Source: Nostoc sp. LPT
GTDB lineage: Bacteria > Cyanobacteriota > Cyanobacteriia > Cyanobacteriales > Nostocaceae
Length of the DNA: 63,351 nucleotides
Direction of reading: 5' to 3'
Assembly (NCBI RefSeq): GCF_017115165.1
Contig: NZ_JABXKF010000185.1
Coordinates: 1-63,351 of the forward strand
The notes under the pieces were generated by a model that worked only from the letters and a program-made list of their open reading frames with translations, made no database searches and was not told the DNA's origin. Shown here one piece after another: positions 1 to 9,639 of this stretch (positions within the stretch are counted from its first letter, which is position 1; each line of letters begins with the position of its first letter). The translations under genes were made by a program, and so were the position numbers.

Positions 1-90
1 TCACTGGTGGATTCAATTTGGAGTTTAATCGTAACTAATTACCCGGACATGATATGATACGTAAAACGCAACGCCAGCGCGAAAAGAAAA

Positions 91-2379
91 TTATTCTTGC
101 AGACGAGCAATTACACAGTGCATAACTTTAATTTCATTAACAATTCGCTCCAGTTCTGTGGAGAGCAGAGTTTGTTCTTGAACGGCTTGTAATGTGGGAG
201 TTAAAGTGTTGGAATTGGTGGCAATCTCTGATAACCGAGCAGTATGTAGCTGTTTTATTTGGTTGTGAATTGCTTCGAGATAGCTATCCAGCGCTGGTAA
301 TGGTTGAGGTGGCTGTCCCTGCCCAAGGGCATCTGCTAAGTTTTCCAAAACTTGGACAATGGTATCGGCAAGTCGCTTGAGTTCAGTAAATTGGTACTCG
401 CCGCTAAATTCCCGCAGATGTTCTGCCAAAGTTGTTACCGAACTGAAAAAGCCACGAATGTATGCCATCAGCGTCATTACAGGTTCGATTTCTCCCTGAA
501 TGTGACGAGGTTCGCTGAACAATCGTTGAGCGGCGGCGTTAGCGTTGACGTTTTCTAGCGCTGCTTGGTGGCGTAGCGTGTTAATAGAATCAGCAAATGC
601 ATTATGTTCTGGATGGAGATAGTTAGCTATTACTTGCTGAAAGTAAGCAAGATTAGCTCGAATTGTCTTTTCTAGTTGTGCAGGAAGTTGCTGTCGTTCC
701 CAACGCGGGAAAAGCAAATAGCTACCAAGCAGTGCTAAGGCACCCCCAGCAAAGCTATCGAAGATCCGCAATACTCCAACCTGCCAGCCACCTGCACTAA
801 TAATGTTGAGTAACAAGATGATGGCGGGAGTGAGTAGTATGGTGAATATACTGTAGCTTAACGGTCGCACCGACATCGCAACAAACACAAGCACCAGGAA
901 ACAAACTGCACTCGCTAATGAATTCTTAACTAGTAAAACCAGAGCAATACCGATAATTCCACCCAAAATAGTGCCAATGACTCTTTGCACTGTTGTCTGT
1001 GACGTTCCACCAAAGTTGGGTTTAAGTGCAACTAAAGCTGTTAGCGTTATCCAGTAGCCTCTAGGTAGTTGGAATAGCTCGGCAAGTAATTCCGCAAGCG
1101 TTGTGATTAGTGCCAGACGCAACGCATGACGAAAGAGGACTGAATCAAAAGTGAAGTTATTTCGTAGCGTATCAATAATTGTAGAACGCTCTGGTTGGGC
1201 TGGTGGGGAAATATCTCGTTGGCTAATGCTGTTGCGCTGTTTTCCTTGGCTTAAATCTGTAACAATCTCTGCATCAGTATGAATTTGCTCTGCCAGCTTT
1301 GTCAGACTGGCTGTAATCTTCCCAAGGTTAACTAGATCGGAATATTCATCTGTCTGAGCATTGATTGTTTGATTGAGGACTTGAGAGCGTAGAACTTGCC
1401 TTTGGTGTTCTAGTGCTTCAATACTTCGATCCAGATCCCCTAAGTGAGGTGAGTTTTTTCCTTTGGCGATCGCTTCTGATAACATTTGCAAAGCAATTGC
1501 CGACTGTTGTATAACTTGCTGAATTTCTTGCTGTAACCGAGAAAATAGTTGATGTTCGGATGCGATCGCTAACAGTTCGTTCAGTGCTACAACAGAATTG
1601 ACAATTTGATTTATATCCTCAATTAATACGAGTAACTGATTTCCCCGCAGGTTAGCTCCTTTTTGCCTAGTCCAGATAGTTGTCCAGACGCTACGGGCAG
1701 ATGTCAAGTTCTGAATGAGTGTATCCTGAGCTTGCAAAAATTGCTGTTCCCACTGCTGACGATCTTTTGGATTTAATGCTCTGTGGCCTGCCAAGTCCAC
1801 AAAATTGCTTAATGAGAGATAACAGTTAGCAACTATCTGCATTGCAGGTACATAAGGACGCACCACCCACAGTCCTAATGACAAGACAGTTGTCCATGTT
1901 CCACCAGCCAGACATAGCCCACAGTGTTGAATAAGAGTAGGCAAATTAGAAAATGCAGCGAATCTAGCCAGCGCAATCACAAACATGATCGAAGTAATCA
2001 AGCTGACAGATGCAGCCACGTTGCCATAGAGATTTGCTAAACCTGTGATAAATATTACCAAGAATGTGGTCGGGACAGCTAACCAGAGATAACTACTAAC
2101 CAGACTTGCGATTAGGAACATCACAGTTACCCCAATCGTAGCTGCGATCATTGCAATCGCTCGCTGACGGTAGGCTCCGTCAACATTTACCATCCCAACG
2201 AACCAAGCTGCCATAGTGGCGATCGCACTTTCAGCAGCATGACCTGTAAGGATGCCAATTCCAATTGGAACACCCAGTATAAAAAGGCTACGCAATCCAG
2301 AGGAAAGGGCGGGCTTACCTGGCTGGAGTTGAAACTGCTGCAACAACCAACCCAAAGGACGTTTATCTGTAAATGACAT
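91..2379 (-). CDS. FUSC-family inner-membrane protein (aromatic-acid-exporter-like)
   Basis: A 762-residue membrane protein with two hydrophobic blocks (about residues 25-175 and 415-565), each made of several membrane helices and each followed by a long soluble, helix-rich region. This double arrangement is that of the FUSC / YccS / AaeB-like family, whose members are proposed to export aromatic acids or other small organic compounds across the inner membrane. The ATG start lies just after a stretch without coding potential. The substrate cannot be told from sequence. No partner gene (membrane-fusion protein) sits next to it, so it appears to act alone or with distant partners. Family assignment is fairly sure; function is inferred. 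Confidence 0.8.
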   Translation of the reverse strand: MSFTDKRPLGWLLQQFQLQPGKPALSSGLRSLFILGVPIGIGILTGHAAESAIATMAAWFVGMVNVDGAYRQRAIAMIAATIGVTVMFLIASLVSSYLWLAVPTTFLVIFITGLANLYGNVAASVSLITSIMFVIALARFAAFSNLPTLIQHCGLCLAGGTWTTVLSLGLWVVRPYVPAMQIVANCYLSLSNFVDLAGHRALNPKDRQQWEQQFLQAQDTLIQNLTSARSVWTTIWTRQKGANLRGNQLLVLIEDINQIVNSVVALNELLAIASEHQLFSRLQQEIQQVIQQSAIALQMLSEAIAKGKNSPHLGDLDRSIEALEHQRQVLRSQVLNQTINAQTDEYSDLVNLGKITASLTKLAEQIHTDAEIVTDLSQGKQRNSISQRDISPPAQPERSTIIDTLRNNFTFDSVLFRHALRLALITTLAELLAELFQLPRGYWITLTALVALKPNFGGTSQTTVQRVIGTILGGIIGIALVLLVKNSLASAVCFLVLVFVAMSVRPLSYSIFTILLTPAIILLLNIISAGGWQVGVLRIFDSFAGGALALLGSYLLFPRWERQQLPAQLEKTIRANLAYFQQVIANYLHPEHNAFADSINTLRHQAALENVNANAAAQRLFSEPRHIQGEIEPVMTLMAYIRGFFSSVTTLAEHLREFSGEYQFTELKRLADTIVQVLENLADALGQGQPPQPLPALDSYLEAIHNQIKQLHTARLSEIATNSNTLTPTLQAVQEQTLLSTELERIVNEIKVMHCVIARLQE

Positions 2380-2487
2380 TATGAGACTGGCGACTATAAC
2401 AAAGCGCGATCGCTTCTTACAGCATTTTAGCCAGATATAACTGCGTGGAGGATGTCTGTAATATGTCTTTTGAGGTCATTCAGTTGT

Positions 2488-5064
2488 TTAATTTTTACTA
2501 TCACTGGTGCATTTACTGAGAATGACTTCCAGCCCATTCTGTACTTGTTCAAGTTCTTGGCGCTTTTGGTAAATCCACATTTTTTCAGCTTCACGTTGTT
2601 CCAGAGTTTCGTTGTGAGCTTTTTCCTGCTGTTCGAGGAGATTTTCGTAAAGTGCGATCGCTTGTGCGATTACTCGACTAGCTGATTCAACTCGGCTATT
2701 AAAAACTGAGCCAACTATTTCATCTAATTTCTCAGAGAATTTATCTATAGATTCATCAAATTTTTCAAATCCTAGTTCAAAAATTTTTCCCTTTATTTGG
2801 TCTTTTAGTCCATCAAAATCTAGCATTCCTAAACCAAACGAACCCGCAATTGCAGCAGCTACACTTGCAACAATTACGGCAATAAAACCAAGTCCTGTAA
2901 ATACAATTAATCCAGCAGCTAAAGCACCACCTATTCCAACACCACCGCCAAATCCTCCCATACCCATAAAGTCATCATTTATACCATTGATTGAAAGTTT
3001 AAGCTGTTGACTGAAATTTGTTTGTATATGTTCGTCAAGGCTTTGAAACTGACCTTGAATTGCATCTAGTTCATACGCAATACTAGTGTCTAAATAATTA
3101 ATATTTTTTTGCAAAATTACATCTTTAAGTTTTGTATTTTCCCATTCATCTATTTCTTTTGACAAGTCTCTAATAAATTGATTTGTATAATCTCTAATGA
3201 GTTTGTCTTGGCTCCAAACAGGGCTATGTTCAGAATACCAGTGTTGACTTTTTTTAGCCATGCGATCGCCCAATCCTTCACGCCATTCATTCCAAGATTC
3301 AGCAGCTTGCTCAAATACTTTGTCTATCAATTGATCTGCCAACAGACGGATTCTGACATCGCGCCCACTGGCTTCTCCTATTTTTTCTAAAATTGTCTGC
3401 TTTTCTGTTTCAGAAATTTGAATTTTTCCATCTAAAGTACCATTCGATTTATATAGCCCATCTAAACCTTTTTCGATGACTCTATTTATTTGACTAATAG
3501 AGTGCTTAATTTTTACTATTCCACTATCAAACGTCAAAAACTTCTCAATAGACTGGGTAAAATTTTGGAAGGCTTTCAAATATTCATCTTCAGTTCCCTG
3601 CAAAATTGCATCCAACGCAGCTTGAGCAGAAATAAAATGAACGCGGTTTTCACCTACAACTATAGGATTTTGACCTTGTATAAATCTTTCTATCCTCTGT
3701 TTTACTTGCTCACGTCCTTTTTCACTACGCACTAAATCTATAAAGTTTCCTACTACAAAAAGATTGTTAGCAGGTTCATTTTCTTTCCCATGATTTAGTT
3801 GAGTTCTCACATCTTGGAGTAAGTCGCGTTCTACCTGAGTTAGAGAACGTGAAGCATTAGTTAAGAATATTACTGCATCCGTATCCTTCAGTAATTTTTG
3901 AGTAATAGCGGTGCGGTCAGGGTGTTCGTTTAATCCTGGAGAATCTACAATTTCTACCCCACTACTGCATAACTCTAAATCAGGATGCTCAAAAACAATT
4001 TCATCAATTTCATCATGTGCTAGTTCATCACTTAAACATCCAAGTGCTGCATCTTCTGAAATTGTTGCCTTTAATTGATATTGCTCAAAAGGAATTTCTT
4101 CTTCTCGTCCATCTTTATAACGACAGACTACCCGCTTTTGAATTCCATATTTTAAAACTGTTATCATACCACTACAAGGAATCTCTCTGGCAGGTTGAAT
4201 TTCTTCACCTAGTAAGGCATTAAGTAAGGTTGATTTTCCTTGACTAAACTCGCCTAGCACTGATAGTCGAAAGCGCTGGGATTGTATTTTTTGAGATACT
4301 TTCCCTAACTCCTCTATTAAAGTGTGAGGCAAGAAGCCACGATTGGTACAGTCTTGGATTATATGAAATAGCTGATAACAACAATTGTCTACTTGTTTGC
4401 GATATTCCTGAAACTTTTTCAATTCTCCGTAAGATACATTTCTGTGCGGTTTGGTTATTTTGTGTTTTGGTTTAGCGGGTAGAGTGGCTAACATATCACT
4501 AGCAGCCTTAACAAATATAGTATCCAGTTCTTGAAAATGAGCAGGATTGAGTAAAAAATGTACTTCATCTAAAGCAATAGGCTCCACATTTTCTTGATGA
4601 GTAAAACCAGCTTCTAAAATTGCTAAATGTTGTGATTTAATGGCTAAGTGCTTGGCAACTATCTCCAAATATTTTTTCTCGTGGGGGTCAATTTGACCAT
4701 CTGCTGCTGACATTTCATAGCCAAAACCAATCAACAAAAGCTTTTCTGACTCTGAAAGGGGAGCCGCTAATGCTAGTAAATTATTAACTTGCTTATAAAC
4801 TTGATTTTCTTTGACTCCCTTAATCATCAAATGTGTCAACTTACGCACATCACTTTCTGGATTACTAAATCGATAAAGGGTTGTCAGTAAACGTTGCTTT
4901 TCTGACTCTGCTACTATGCCATCTACAAATATCACTCCCAGCAGCACCGTGACTAAATTTGCCAGAAATATCACAGGTGGCGTGAGATTCTTTTGAGTCA
5001 GTTTTTGTCCGGTAATCTGCGACAATAGCTCAACAGCCTGAGAGTTAACTAGTGAAGTATCCAT
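2488..5064 (-). CDS. Dynamin-like large GTPase with N-terminal TerB-like region
   Basis: An 858-residue protein. Residues about 30-150 resemble a TerB/tellurite-resistance-like helical domain (acidic pattern around SAADGQIDPHEK). The GTPase domain follows: G1 GEFSQGKS (271-278), G3 DSPGL (374-378) and a G4-like NFID (440-443), the pattern of bacterial dynamin-like proteins. Long helical stalk regions follow. Near residues 690-740 is a glycine-rich double hydrophobic segment, probably the membrane-inserting paddle. The C-terminus is a charged coiled coil. Such proteins remodel or protect membranes, and some act in phage defence. It is divergent from an unknown gene at 5208, and its last 156 bp are duplicated at 6676-6831. 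Its exact role is unknown. Confidence 0.85.
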   Translation of the reverse strand: MDTSLVNSQAVELLSQITGQKLTQKNLTPPVIFLANLVTVLLGVIFVDGIVAESEKQRLLTTLYRFSNPESDVRKLTHLMIKGVKENQVYKQVNNLLALAAPLSESEKLLLIGFGYEMSAADGQIDPHEKKYLEIVAKHLAIKSQHLAILEAGFTHQENVEPIALDEVHFLLNPAHFQELDTIFVKAASDMLATLPAKPKHKITKPHRNVSYGELKKFQEYRKQVDNCCYQLFHIIQDCTNRGFLPHTLIEELGKVSQKIQSQRFRLSVLGEFSQGKSTLLNALLGEEIQPAREIPCSGMITVLKYGIQKRVVCRYKDGREEEIPFEQYQLKATISEDAALGCLSDELAHDEIDEIVFEHPDLELCSSGVEIVDSPGLNEHPDRTAITQKLLKDTDAVIFLTNASRSLTQVERDLLQDVRTQLNHGKENEPANNLFVVGNFIDLVRSEKGREQVKQRIERFIQGQNPIVVGENRVHFISAQAALDAILQGTEDEYLKAFQNFTQSIEKFLTFDSGIVKIKHSISQINRVIEKGLDGLYKSNGTLDGKIQISETEKQTILEKIGEASGRDVRIRLLADQLIDKVFEQAAESWNEWREGLGDRMAKKSQHWYSEHSPVWSQDKLIRDYTNQFIRDLSKEIDEWENTKLKDVILQKNINYLDTSIAYELDAIQGQFQSLDEHIQTNFSQQLKLSINGINDDFMGMGGFGGGVGIGGALAAGLIVFTGLGFIAVIVASVAAAIAGSFGLGMLDFDGLKDQIKGKIFELGFEKFDESIDKFSEKLDEIVGSVFNSRVESASRVIAQAIALYENLLEQQEKAHNETLEQREAEKMWIYQKRQELEQVQNGLEVILSKCTSDSKN

Positions 5065-5207
5065 AAATTATGTAAGGCGAGAGAGTTTTTCAGGCTTAGT
5101 ATGCCCAGATTTAGACAAAATTAATTAATATACCGAATAAATACGGTTATCTTTACTTTTTTATACCAGTTAGGCTCAAGAAAATTAGCTTTTAGCAACC
5201 TAAAAAT

Positions 5208-6494
5208 ATGCTGTTTCAATTTGCGCCTGCAATTCAAGGTGGTATTGATGCTGGTAAATATCTACAAGTCTTTAGCAATGGAGTACCCTTAAGCATGGCT
5301 AGAGATACAGTTACCGGAAAGTTTGTAGGCCATGCTATTGGTGCTACTGTTAACAACAGCCCTTTATCTCCACTGATAGCAGCTTCTAATCTAGTCACGA
5401 GTGGGGCGCAGATGTATCAAACTCAGCAAGGCTTTACAGCAGTACTGAATGGATTGCAAACTATACAGACTAGCTTGGGTGTGCTGCAAGCAACTACAGC
5501 CTTGATTGGTGTAGGAACTGTAGCAGGTATAGCATTAACAGCAGTCAACCTGCATCAGACATTGAAATTAAGAAAAGAAGTAGAGCAAATGAGGCTAGAA
5601 GTCAAAAACGGTTTTATTGACTTGAAACAAGCCTTAAAAGACCAAGGAGTAGAAATTAGACAAATAATCGAACAAGTAGCCCAAGATATCAAATTTGAAC
5701 AACATCGCACAGCTTTAGTGAGGGCGTATGGAGTGTTTATCCAGGCGATGAACCGCTTCCGTTCAGCGATGCAATTGCAAGATTTCAGCCGAAGAAACGC
5801 TGAGATTGATGACGTGAGGGGAATGTTATTTGCGGCTTTAGCAGATTACAGCAATCCGCATCTACTGGAAGAAACCTGTGCAGCAGGTCAACTACGCAGA
5901 CTCGAATGCGCTTGGGCAATTGAACAGGCTATTGTTGCAACTTATCAAGTGCAGAATGAGGTTTCAGCAGTGAGCGATCGCCTGTCTCATCTCCAGGATA
6001 AAATCTGTCAAGATGCTCTCACTGTGATTCATCGCTGCGAATCACATGATGAGCTTGATTTTCTATTTCCCGAAATTATCCGCATTAAAAATCATGATTT
6101 AGTAGTATTGGATTCGTGGCAAAATCATGTTGATTGGATGCGATCGCTTCCTTCATCAGAATTAAAACTTTTAAGTAGCGCTGATTTTAATAGTCCAGAT
6201 ACTCACTACTCTACAATCAATTTAGCAGAACCGCCAGAACAATTAGTATATGAGAGTTTAACCGAAAAATCTCATTTCTATTCGCTTCGTGACCAGTTAC
6301 TATTTATCTTCGAGCCTGAACTACGTCGAGAGTACGAATTTTATATTAGTCAAGAAGCTGTAATTACTGGTTATAAAACATTAGTTACATCTAATTTGCA
6401 GCAGGCATCAGACTTAACTGTTGCTAATCTTTATTACTACTTTAACATTAGAGATAAATCGAAAGATGAGACAGAAGTAGTTTCAGCTAACTAA
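5208..6494 (+). CDS. Hypothetical protein divergent from the dynamin-like GTPase
   Basis: A 428-residue protein I do not recognise. The first 90 residues are small-residue rich. A hydrophobic segment of about 25 residues near 95-115 (LQATTALIGVGTVAGIALTA) looks like a membrane helix and is followed by a heptad-like helical stretch (about 118-160). The rest is mixed helical with no catalytic motif that I can name. It starts 143 bp from the dynamin-like gene on the other strand, so the two probably share a control region. Bacterial dynamins often work with a membrane-associated partner, so a partner role is a reasonable inference, but nothing in the sequence proves it. Confidence 0.7.
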   Translation: MLFQFAPAIQGGIDAGKYLQVFSNGVPLSMARDTVTGKFVGHAIGATVNNSPLSPLIAASNLVTSGAQMYQTQQGFTAVLNGLQTIQTSLGVLQATTALIGVGTVAGIALTAVNLHQTLKLRKEVEQMRLEVKNGFIDLKQALKDQGVEIRQIIEQVAQDIKFEQHRTALVRAYGVFIQAMNRFRSAMQLQDFSRRNAEIDDVRGMLFAALADYSNPHLLEETCAAGQLRRLECAWAIEQAIVATYQVQNEVSAVSDRLSHLQDKICQDALTVIHRCESHDELDFLFPEIIRIKNHDLVVLDSWQNHVDWMRSLPSSELKLLSSADFNSPDTHYSTINLAEPPEQLVYESLTEKSHFYSLRDQLLFIFEPELRREYEFYISQEAVITGYKTLVTSNLQQASDLTVANLYYYFNIRDKSKDETEVVSAN

Positions 6495-6529
6495 AACGCC
6501 TACGGCAATTCTTGAAATAACTATTTTTT

Positions 6530-6556
6530 AAAGTCTGTGTAGGCAGACTTTATTTG
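6530..6556 (+). terminator. Hairpin terminator after the 5208 gene
   Basis: AAAGTCTG (6530-6537) pairs with CAGACTTT (6544-6551) around a six-base loop. T-rich sequence lies on both flanks, so it could stop transcription from either side. It lies 36 bp after the stop codon. Confidence 0.6.
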
Positions 6557-6670
6557 TTGGTAGCTGCGATCGTCACACTTGTTAACAACTGACCTCTTAA
6601 AATTTATCAAGGTTGACACACGCAAACTAACATAAAATCAAAAAGAGAAGTCTGTAAGTCAGGCGATTAA

Positions 6671-6831
6671 ACAATGGCGCATTTAGTGAAAATGACTTCC
6701 AGCCCATTCTGTACTTGCTCAAGTTCTTGGCGCTTTTGGTAAATCCACATCTTTTCAGCCTCACGTTGTTCCAGAGTTTCGTTGTGAGCCTTTTCCTGCT
6801 GTTCTAGGAGGTTTTCATAAAGTGCGATCGC
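6671..6831 (-). pseudogene. Relic of a second dynamin-like gene (3' end only)
   Basis: Bases 6676-6831 align without gaps to 2506-2661, the 3' end of the dynamin-like gene, with 10 mismatches in 156 bp by hand count (about 94 percent identity). The reading frame stays open on the minus strand and ends with a different short tail (residues FTKCAIV, then stop at about 6671-6673). Seven of the ten differences are synonymous, so the sequence diverged while still coding. It is therefore better explained as the remains of a former paralog than as a fresh copy. The match breaks exactly at a HIP1 octamer (gcgatcgc). Confidence 0.8.
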
Positions 6832-7002
6832 CTCAAGATAGCAAATAGAAACAATACTCCCAAAAGTAAGAAAATCCAGCCCTTAATTTCTTACTTTTAT
6901 TTGCCACAGCCGAGACTTATTAATGGTTTTGGAAGGCAATGCAGATTATCTTCAACTAGAATCAACTGAGCAGTCTACCTGAGTAAATTTAAAAAAATAT
7001 TT
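6832..7002. other. Spacer between dynamin relic and deacetylase relic
   Basis: Short AT-rich spacer without a supported gene. On the minus strand next to the HIP1 breakpoint there is a hydrophobic reading frame of about 20 codons (residues GWIFLLLGVLFLFAIL). It could be the tail of another lost membrane protein gene, but it has no start. Confidence 0.3.
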
Positions 7003-7613
7003 ATGACAAAATTTGCAGTTTACTTACATCCACATACTTGTTACACATCTAAGCCAAGTCATACAATTTCCTGGACAGGTTATTCATTTCCTTACTACAG
7101 TCAAGTCAGGCTGGAATTAGCAAAAATATTAACTAATTACCCAATCCTACCAGTACGAAAAGCCCATTTGGCTGATTATCTGCAAGTCCATACAAATATT
7201 TATCTGAAAAATCTAATTTTAAAAGCTTTAAATAAACATAGTGATATCGATAATTCGTTACCGAAAAATGGTGGCGAATGTGAAGGATTGGAATATTGTC
7301 TTCCTAGCTATTTGTACGGCTTGGGAGGATTGCTAGAAGCAATAGATAACATGAAAAAAGGTGTACTAGAGCGTGCTTACTGTTTTACCCTACCAGGACA
7401 TCATGCACATAGAGATTGGGGGCATGGTTATTGTTTACTCAATCCGTTAGCAGCAGCAGCCAAATATGCTCAAACTCAAGGTTTTCAAAAAATGTACTAG
7501 AGTTAGCTAAAAAATCATCAATTCCAGTGATATCTACTCATGGAGGTGGCTACAAATTGCCTGTAACTGTATCGGCTGCATTTAGCCATGTAGAAATTTT
7601 AGCCAGCTATTAA
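7003..7613 (+). pseudogene. Histone-deacetylase-family relic (AcuC/AphA-like), centre deleted
   Basis: The first 165 codons (7003-7500) match the N-terminal half of the histone deacetylase / acetylpolyamine amidohydrolase family, including LPGHHAHRDWGHGYCLLN, where the active-site His pair and following loop lie. The frame then stops. The next frame (ending at 7613) carries the typical C-terminus with STHGGGYKLPV. Family members are about 300 residues or more, so roughly the central third, with the zinc ligands, is missing and the frame is shifted. It cannot make an active enzyme. The start ATG at 7003 and the N-terminal part are otherwise well preserved, so the decay is probably fairly recent. 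Confidence 0.75.
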
Positions 7614-7621
7614 ATAATCTT

Positions 7622-7799
7622 TTATGAGTTGACAACAAAAACTTTTAAACACTGTTTGACTGTCTCAAGCACAGATAGAGAAAGACTGTCTAATTCATAA
7701 CCACCCTCCAAACCGAAAAGGATTCGCGGTGTAATCTTGAAACAATAATCAGTCAGTATGGCGTAATCTTGGGGCTGTAAACACGTTGTTTGTCCGTCT
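7622..7799 (-). pseudogene. C-terminal fragment of a second histone-deacetylase-family gene
   Basis: Read on the minus strand, this stretch encodes about 58 residues ending in a TAA stop at 7622-7624. It contains LQPQDYAILTDYC and RILFGLEGGYELDSLS, both typical of the C-terminal part of class II histone deacetylases. Nothing of the N-terminal 250 or so residues is present: upstream is the stop codon of the GNAT gene (7800). It lies tail-to-tail, only 8 bp away, from the deacetylase relic on the plus strand. The fragment differs in sequence from that relic and so comes from another paralog. Confidence 0.65.
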
Positions 7800-8645
7800 C
7801 TAACCTAGTTCCAAACTTGTCACAGCAAAGACGCGATTAATAGGTAAACTAGGAATTTCTTTAGTGTACATCCGAGCGGTTTGAGAGACTGGCTGCAATT
7901 GGTAACGTTGAACTAGGTTAATCGCTTGTACATTTGTATCCGGCACATCAAGAAACACTGGAGCATGAGGATTTTCTGCAAGCAATGCTTGAAATAATGC
8001 TTCAGCAATTTCTTCGTCATTAGCAAACAGTGGCCCAATCCGAAAACCTGTATAAGCAGACCGGATAACTCCGTAACCAACAAGATATCCATTTTTGAGA
8101 AACCCGAAAGCAGCACTTTCTGGCTGTTCAATCCAATGTCGCAGAAACACTGAACGCTTAGAAGGAAAAAGTTGGCAATCGTAAGCTACCAATTCTTCAA
8201 AAGGCACTGTTTTCAGTTCGACGATACCAGCAGGCACAACACCGCCGCCCACCCCTTGATAACGAATATGGTTATAAGCGATTTGGAAGCCAGACTTTTT
8301 GTAATTATCTTGTTGAGCTAGTACACCATCCAAAGCGATGTTACGGTCAGTACCTAGATAGTCAATTGCTGTCTTCCAAATTTTTATACCGAACCCCTGC
8401 CCACGAAATTGGGGTTTCACAACGTAAAAAGCTATAATACTGAAGTGTTGATCGTAAGCAACAGCAGAAATGCACCCTACCGGCTCACCATTCAACTTGC
8501 CCAAGAAAAAACCGTTCTTGTCAGTTTGATAAAAAGATTCAGCATCATACCTTCCTGGATTCCAACCTTCGCTTGCTGACCAAGTAATCGCCAAATCAAT
8601 TTCCGACCTGTTCATTTTGCGGACGATGAAGTTGTCAGGGATCAT
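7800..8645 (-). CDS. GNAT-family N-acetyltransferase (two-domain, YitH/HolE-like)
   Basis: A 281-residue protein. Residues 1-140 form a GNAT domain with the acetyl-CoA-binding motif RGQGFG (81-86), preceded by the usual strand FSIIAFYVVKP. Residues about 150-281 form a second domain of the kind found in YitH/HolE-type acetyltransferases, with FRIGPLFA and a C-terminal tyrosine-containing motif. Such enzymes transfer an acetyl group from acetyl-CoA to an amine; the acceptor is unknown. The gene stands alone between deacetylase relics and purU. An acetyltransferase next to relics of deacetylase genes is suggestive but may be chance. Confidence 0.8.
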   Translation of the reverse strand: MIPDNFIVRKMNRSEIDLAITWSASEGWNPGRYDAESFYQTDKNGFFLGKLNGEPVGCISAVAYDQHFSIIAFYVVKPQFRGQGFGIKIWKTAIDYLGTDRNIALDGVLAQQDNYKKSGFQIAYNHIRYQGVGGGVVPAGIVELKTVPFEELVAYDCQLFPSKRSVFLRHWIEQPESAAFGFLKNGYLVGYGVIRSAYTGFRIGPLFANDEEIAEALFQALLAENPHAPVFLDVPDTNVQAINLVQRYQLQPVSQTARMYTKEIPSLPINRVFAVTSLELG

Positions 8646-8758
8646 AATATCTTCTTACTATCAGGCTGTTAACTATTTAACTTCGCTTTCGCAAACCCAG
8701 CAATAACTCTTAATATTTTTATACTCATTCGTACAATTACATTCGTTCGAATATAAAA

Positions 8759-9613
8759 TCACTCGAATACTACTGTTCGATTTCCATATACTAAGACACG
8801 ATTTTGTAAATGCGATCGCACCGCTCTTGCTAATACAATTCTCTCCAAATCTTTGCCTTTTCTCACCAAATCATCAACTTCATCACGGTGACTGACTCGC
8901 ACTACATCCTGTTCAATAATTGGGCCTGCATCTAAATCAGCAGTGGCATAATGCGCCGTTGCACCAATAATTTTTACACCACGTTCAAAAGCTCGGTGAT
9001 AAGGGTTGGCTCCAATAAAAGCTGGTAAAAATGAATGATGTATATTAATAATTTGCGGAAATTGACTAATAAAATCTGCACTAATAATCTGCATATATTT
9101 CGCCAATACAACTAAATCTATTTTGTATTTACAAAGTAATTCTAGTTGTTGGGCTTCTTGTTCTGATTTATTATCTTTAGTGATAGGAATGTGTTGGAAG
9201 TCAATATTAAATTGTTCTGCTACTACTTTTAAATTAGAATGGTTACTAATAATTAAAGGAATTTCAGCCACAAATTCTTTGGCGCGTTGTCGCCAAATTA
9301 AATCAAATAGACAATGGTCTTGCCGACTTACCCAAATAGCAATGCGTGGTACTGTATCAGAAAAACGTATTTCCCACTTAGCGCCTAAAGGTTGAGCAAT
9401 TGCATTAAAAGCCGGGGCAATAAATTCTCGCGGTAAATTGAACCCCTCCAACTGCCATTCAATGCGCGTAAGGAATAACCCAGCAGCAAAATCTGTGTGC
9501 TGATCTGCATGGATGATATTACCACCATTGGAATAGATGAAATTGGCAAATTTTGCCACCAATCCTCGTTGATCGGGGCAGGAAATCAGCAATGTTGCTG
9601 TCGGATTTGTCAT
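8759..9613 (-). CDS. purU: Formyltetrahydrofolate deformylase
   Basis: A 284-residue cytosolic enzyme that hydrolyses 10-formyltetrahydrofolate to formate and tetrahydrofolate. It supplies formate and balances the one-carbon pool. An N-terminal ACT domain (about 1-85, starting LLISCPDQRGLVAKFANF) is followed by the formyltransferase fold (about 88-284) with the catalytic set Asn190, His192 (motif NIHHSFLPAF) and Asp228 (DLDAGPII). Length and domain order fit PurU rather than PurN. The gene follows the DUF4340 gene of the ABC operon by only 26 bp on the same strand, so it may be co-transcribed. The function is otherwise unrelated. Confidence 0.93.
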   Translation of the reverse strand: MTNPTATLLISCPDQRGLVAKFANFIYSNGGNIIHADQHTDFAAGLFLTRIEWQLEGFNLPREFIAPAFNAIAQPLGAKWEIRFSDTVPRIAIWVSRQDHCLFDLIWRQRAKEFVAEIPLIISNHSNLKVVAEQFNIDFQHIPITKDNKSEQEAQQLELLCKYKIDLVVLAKYMQIISADFISQFPQIINIHHSFLPAFIGANPYHRAFERGVKIIGATAHYATADLDAGPIIEQDVVRVSHRDEVDDLVRKGKDLERIVLARAVRSHLQNRVLVYGNRTVVFE

Positions 9614-9639
9614 AATAATATCGCCAGATTTGAAATTAA

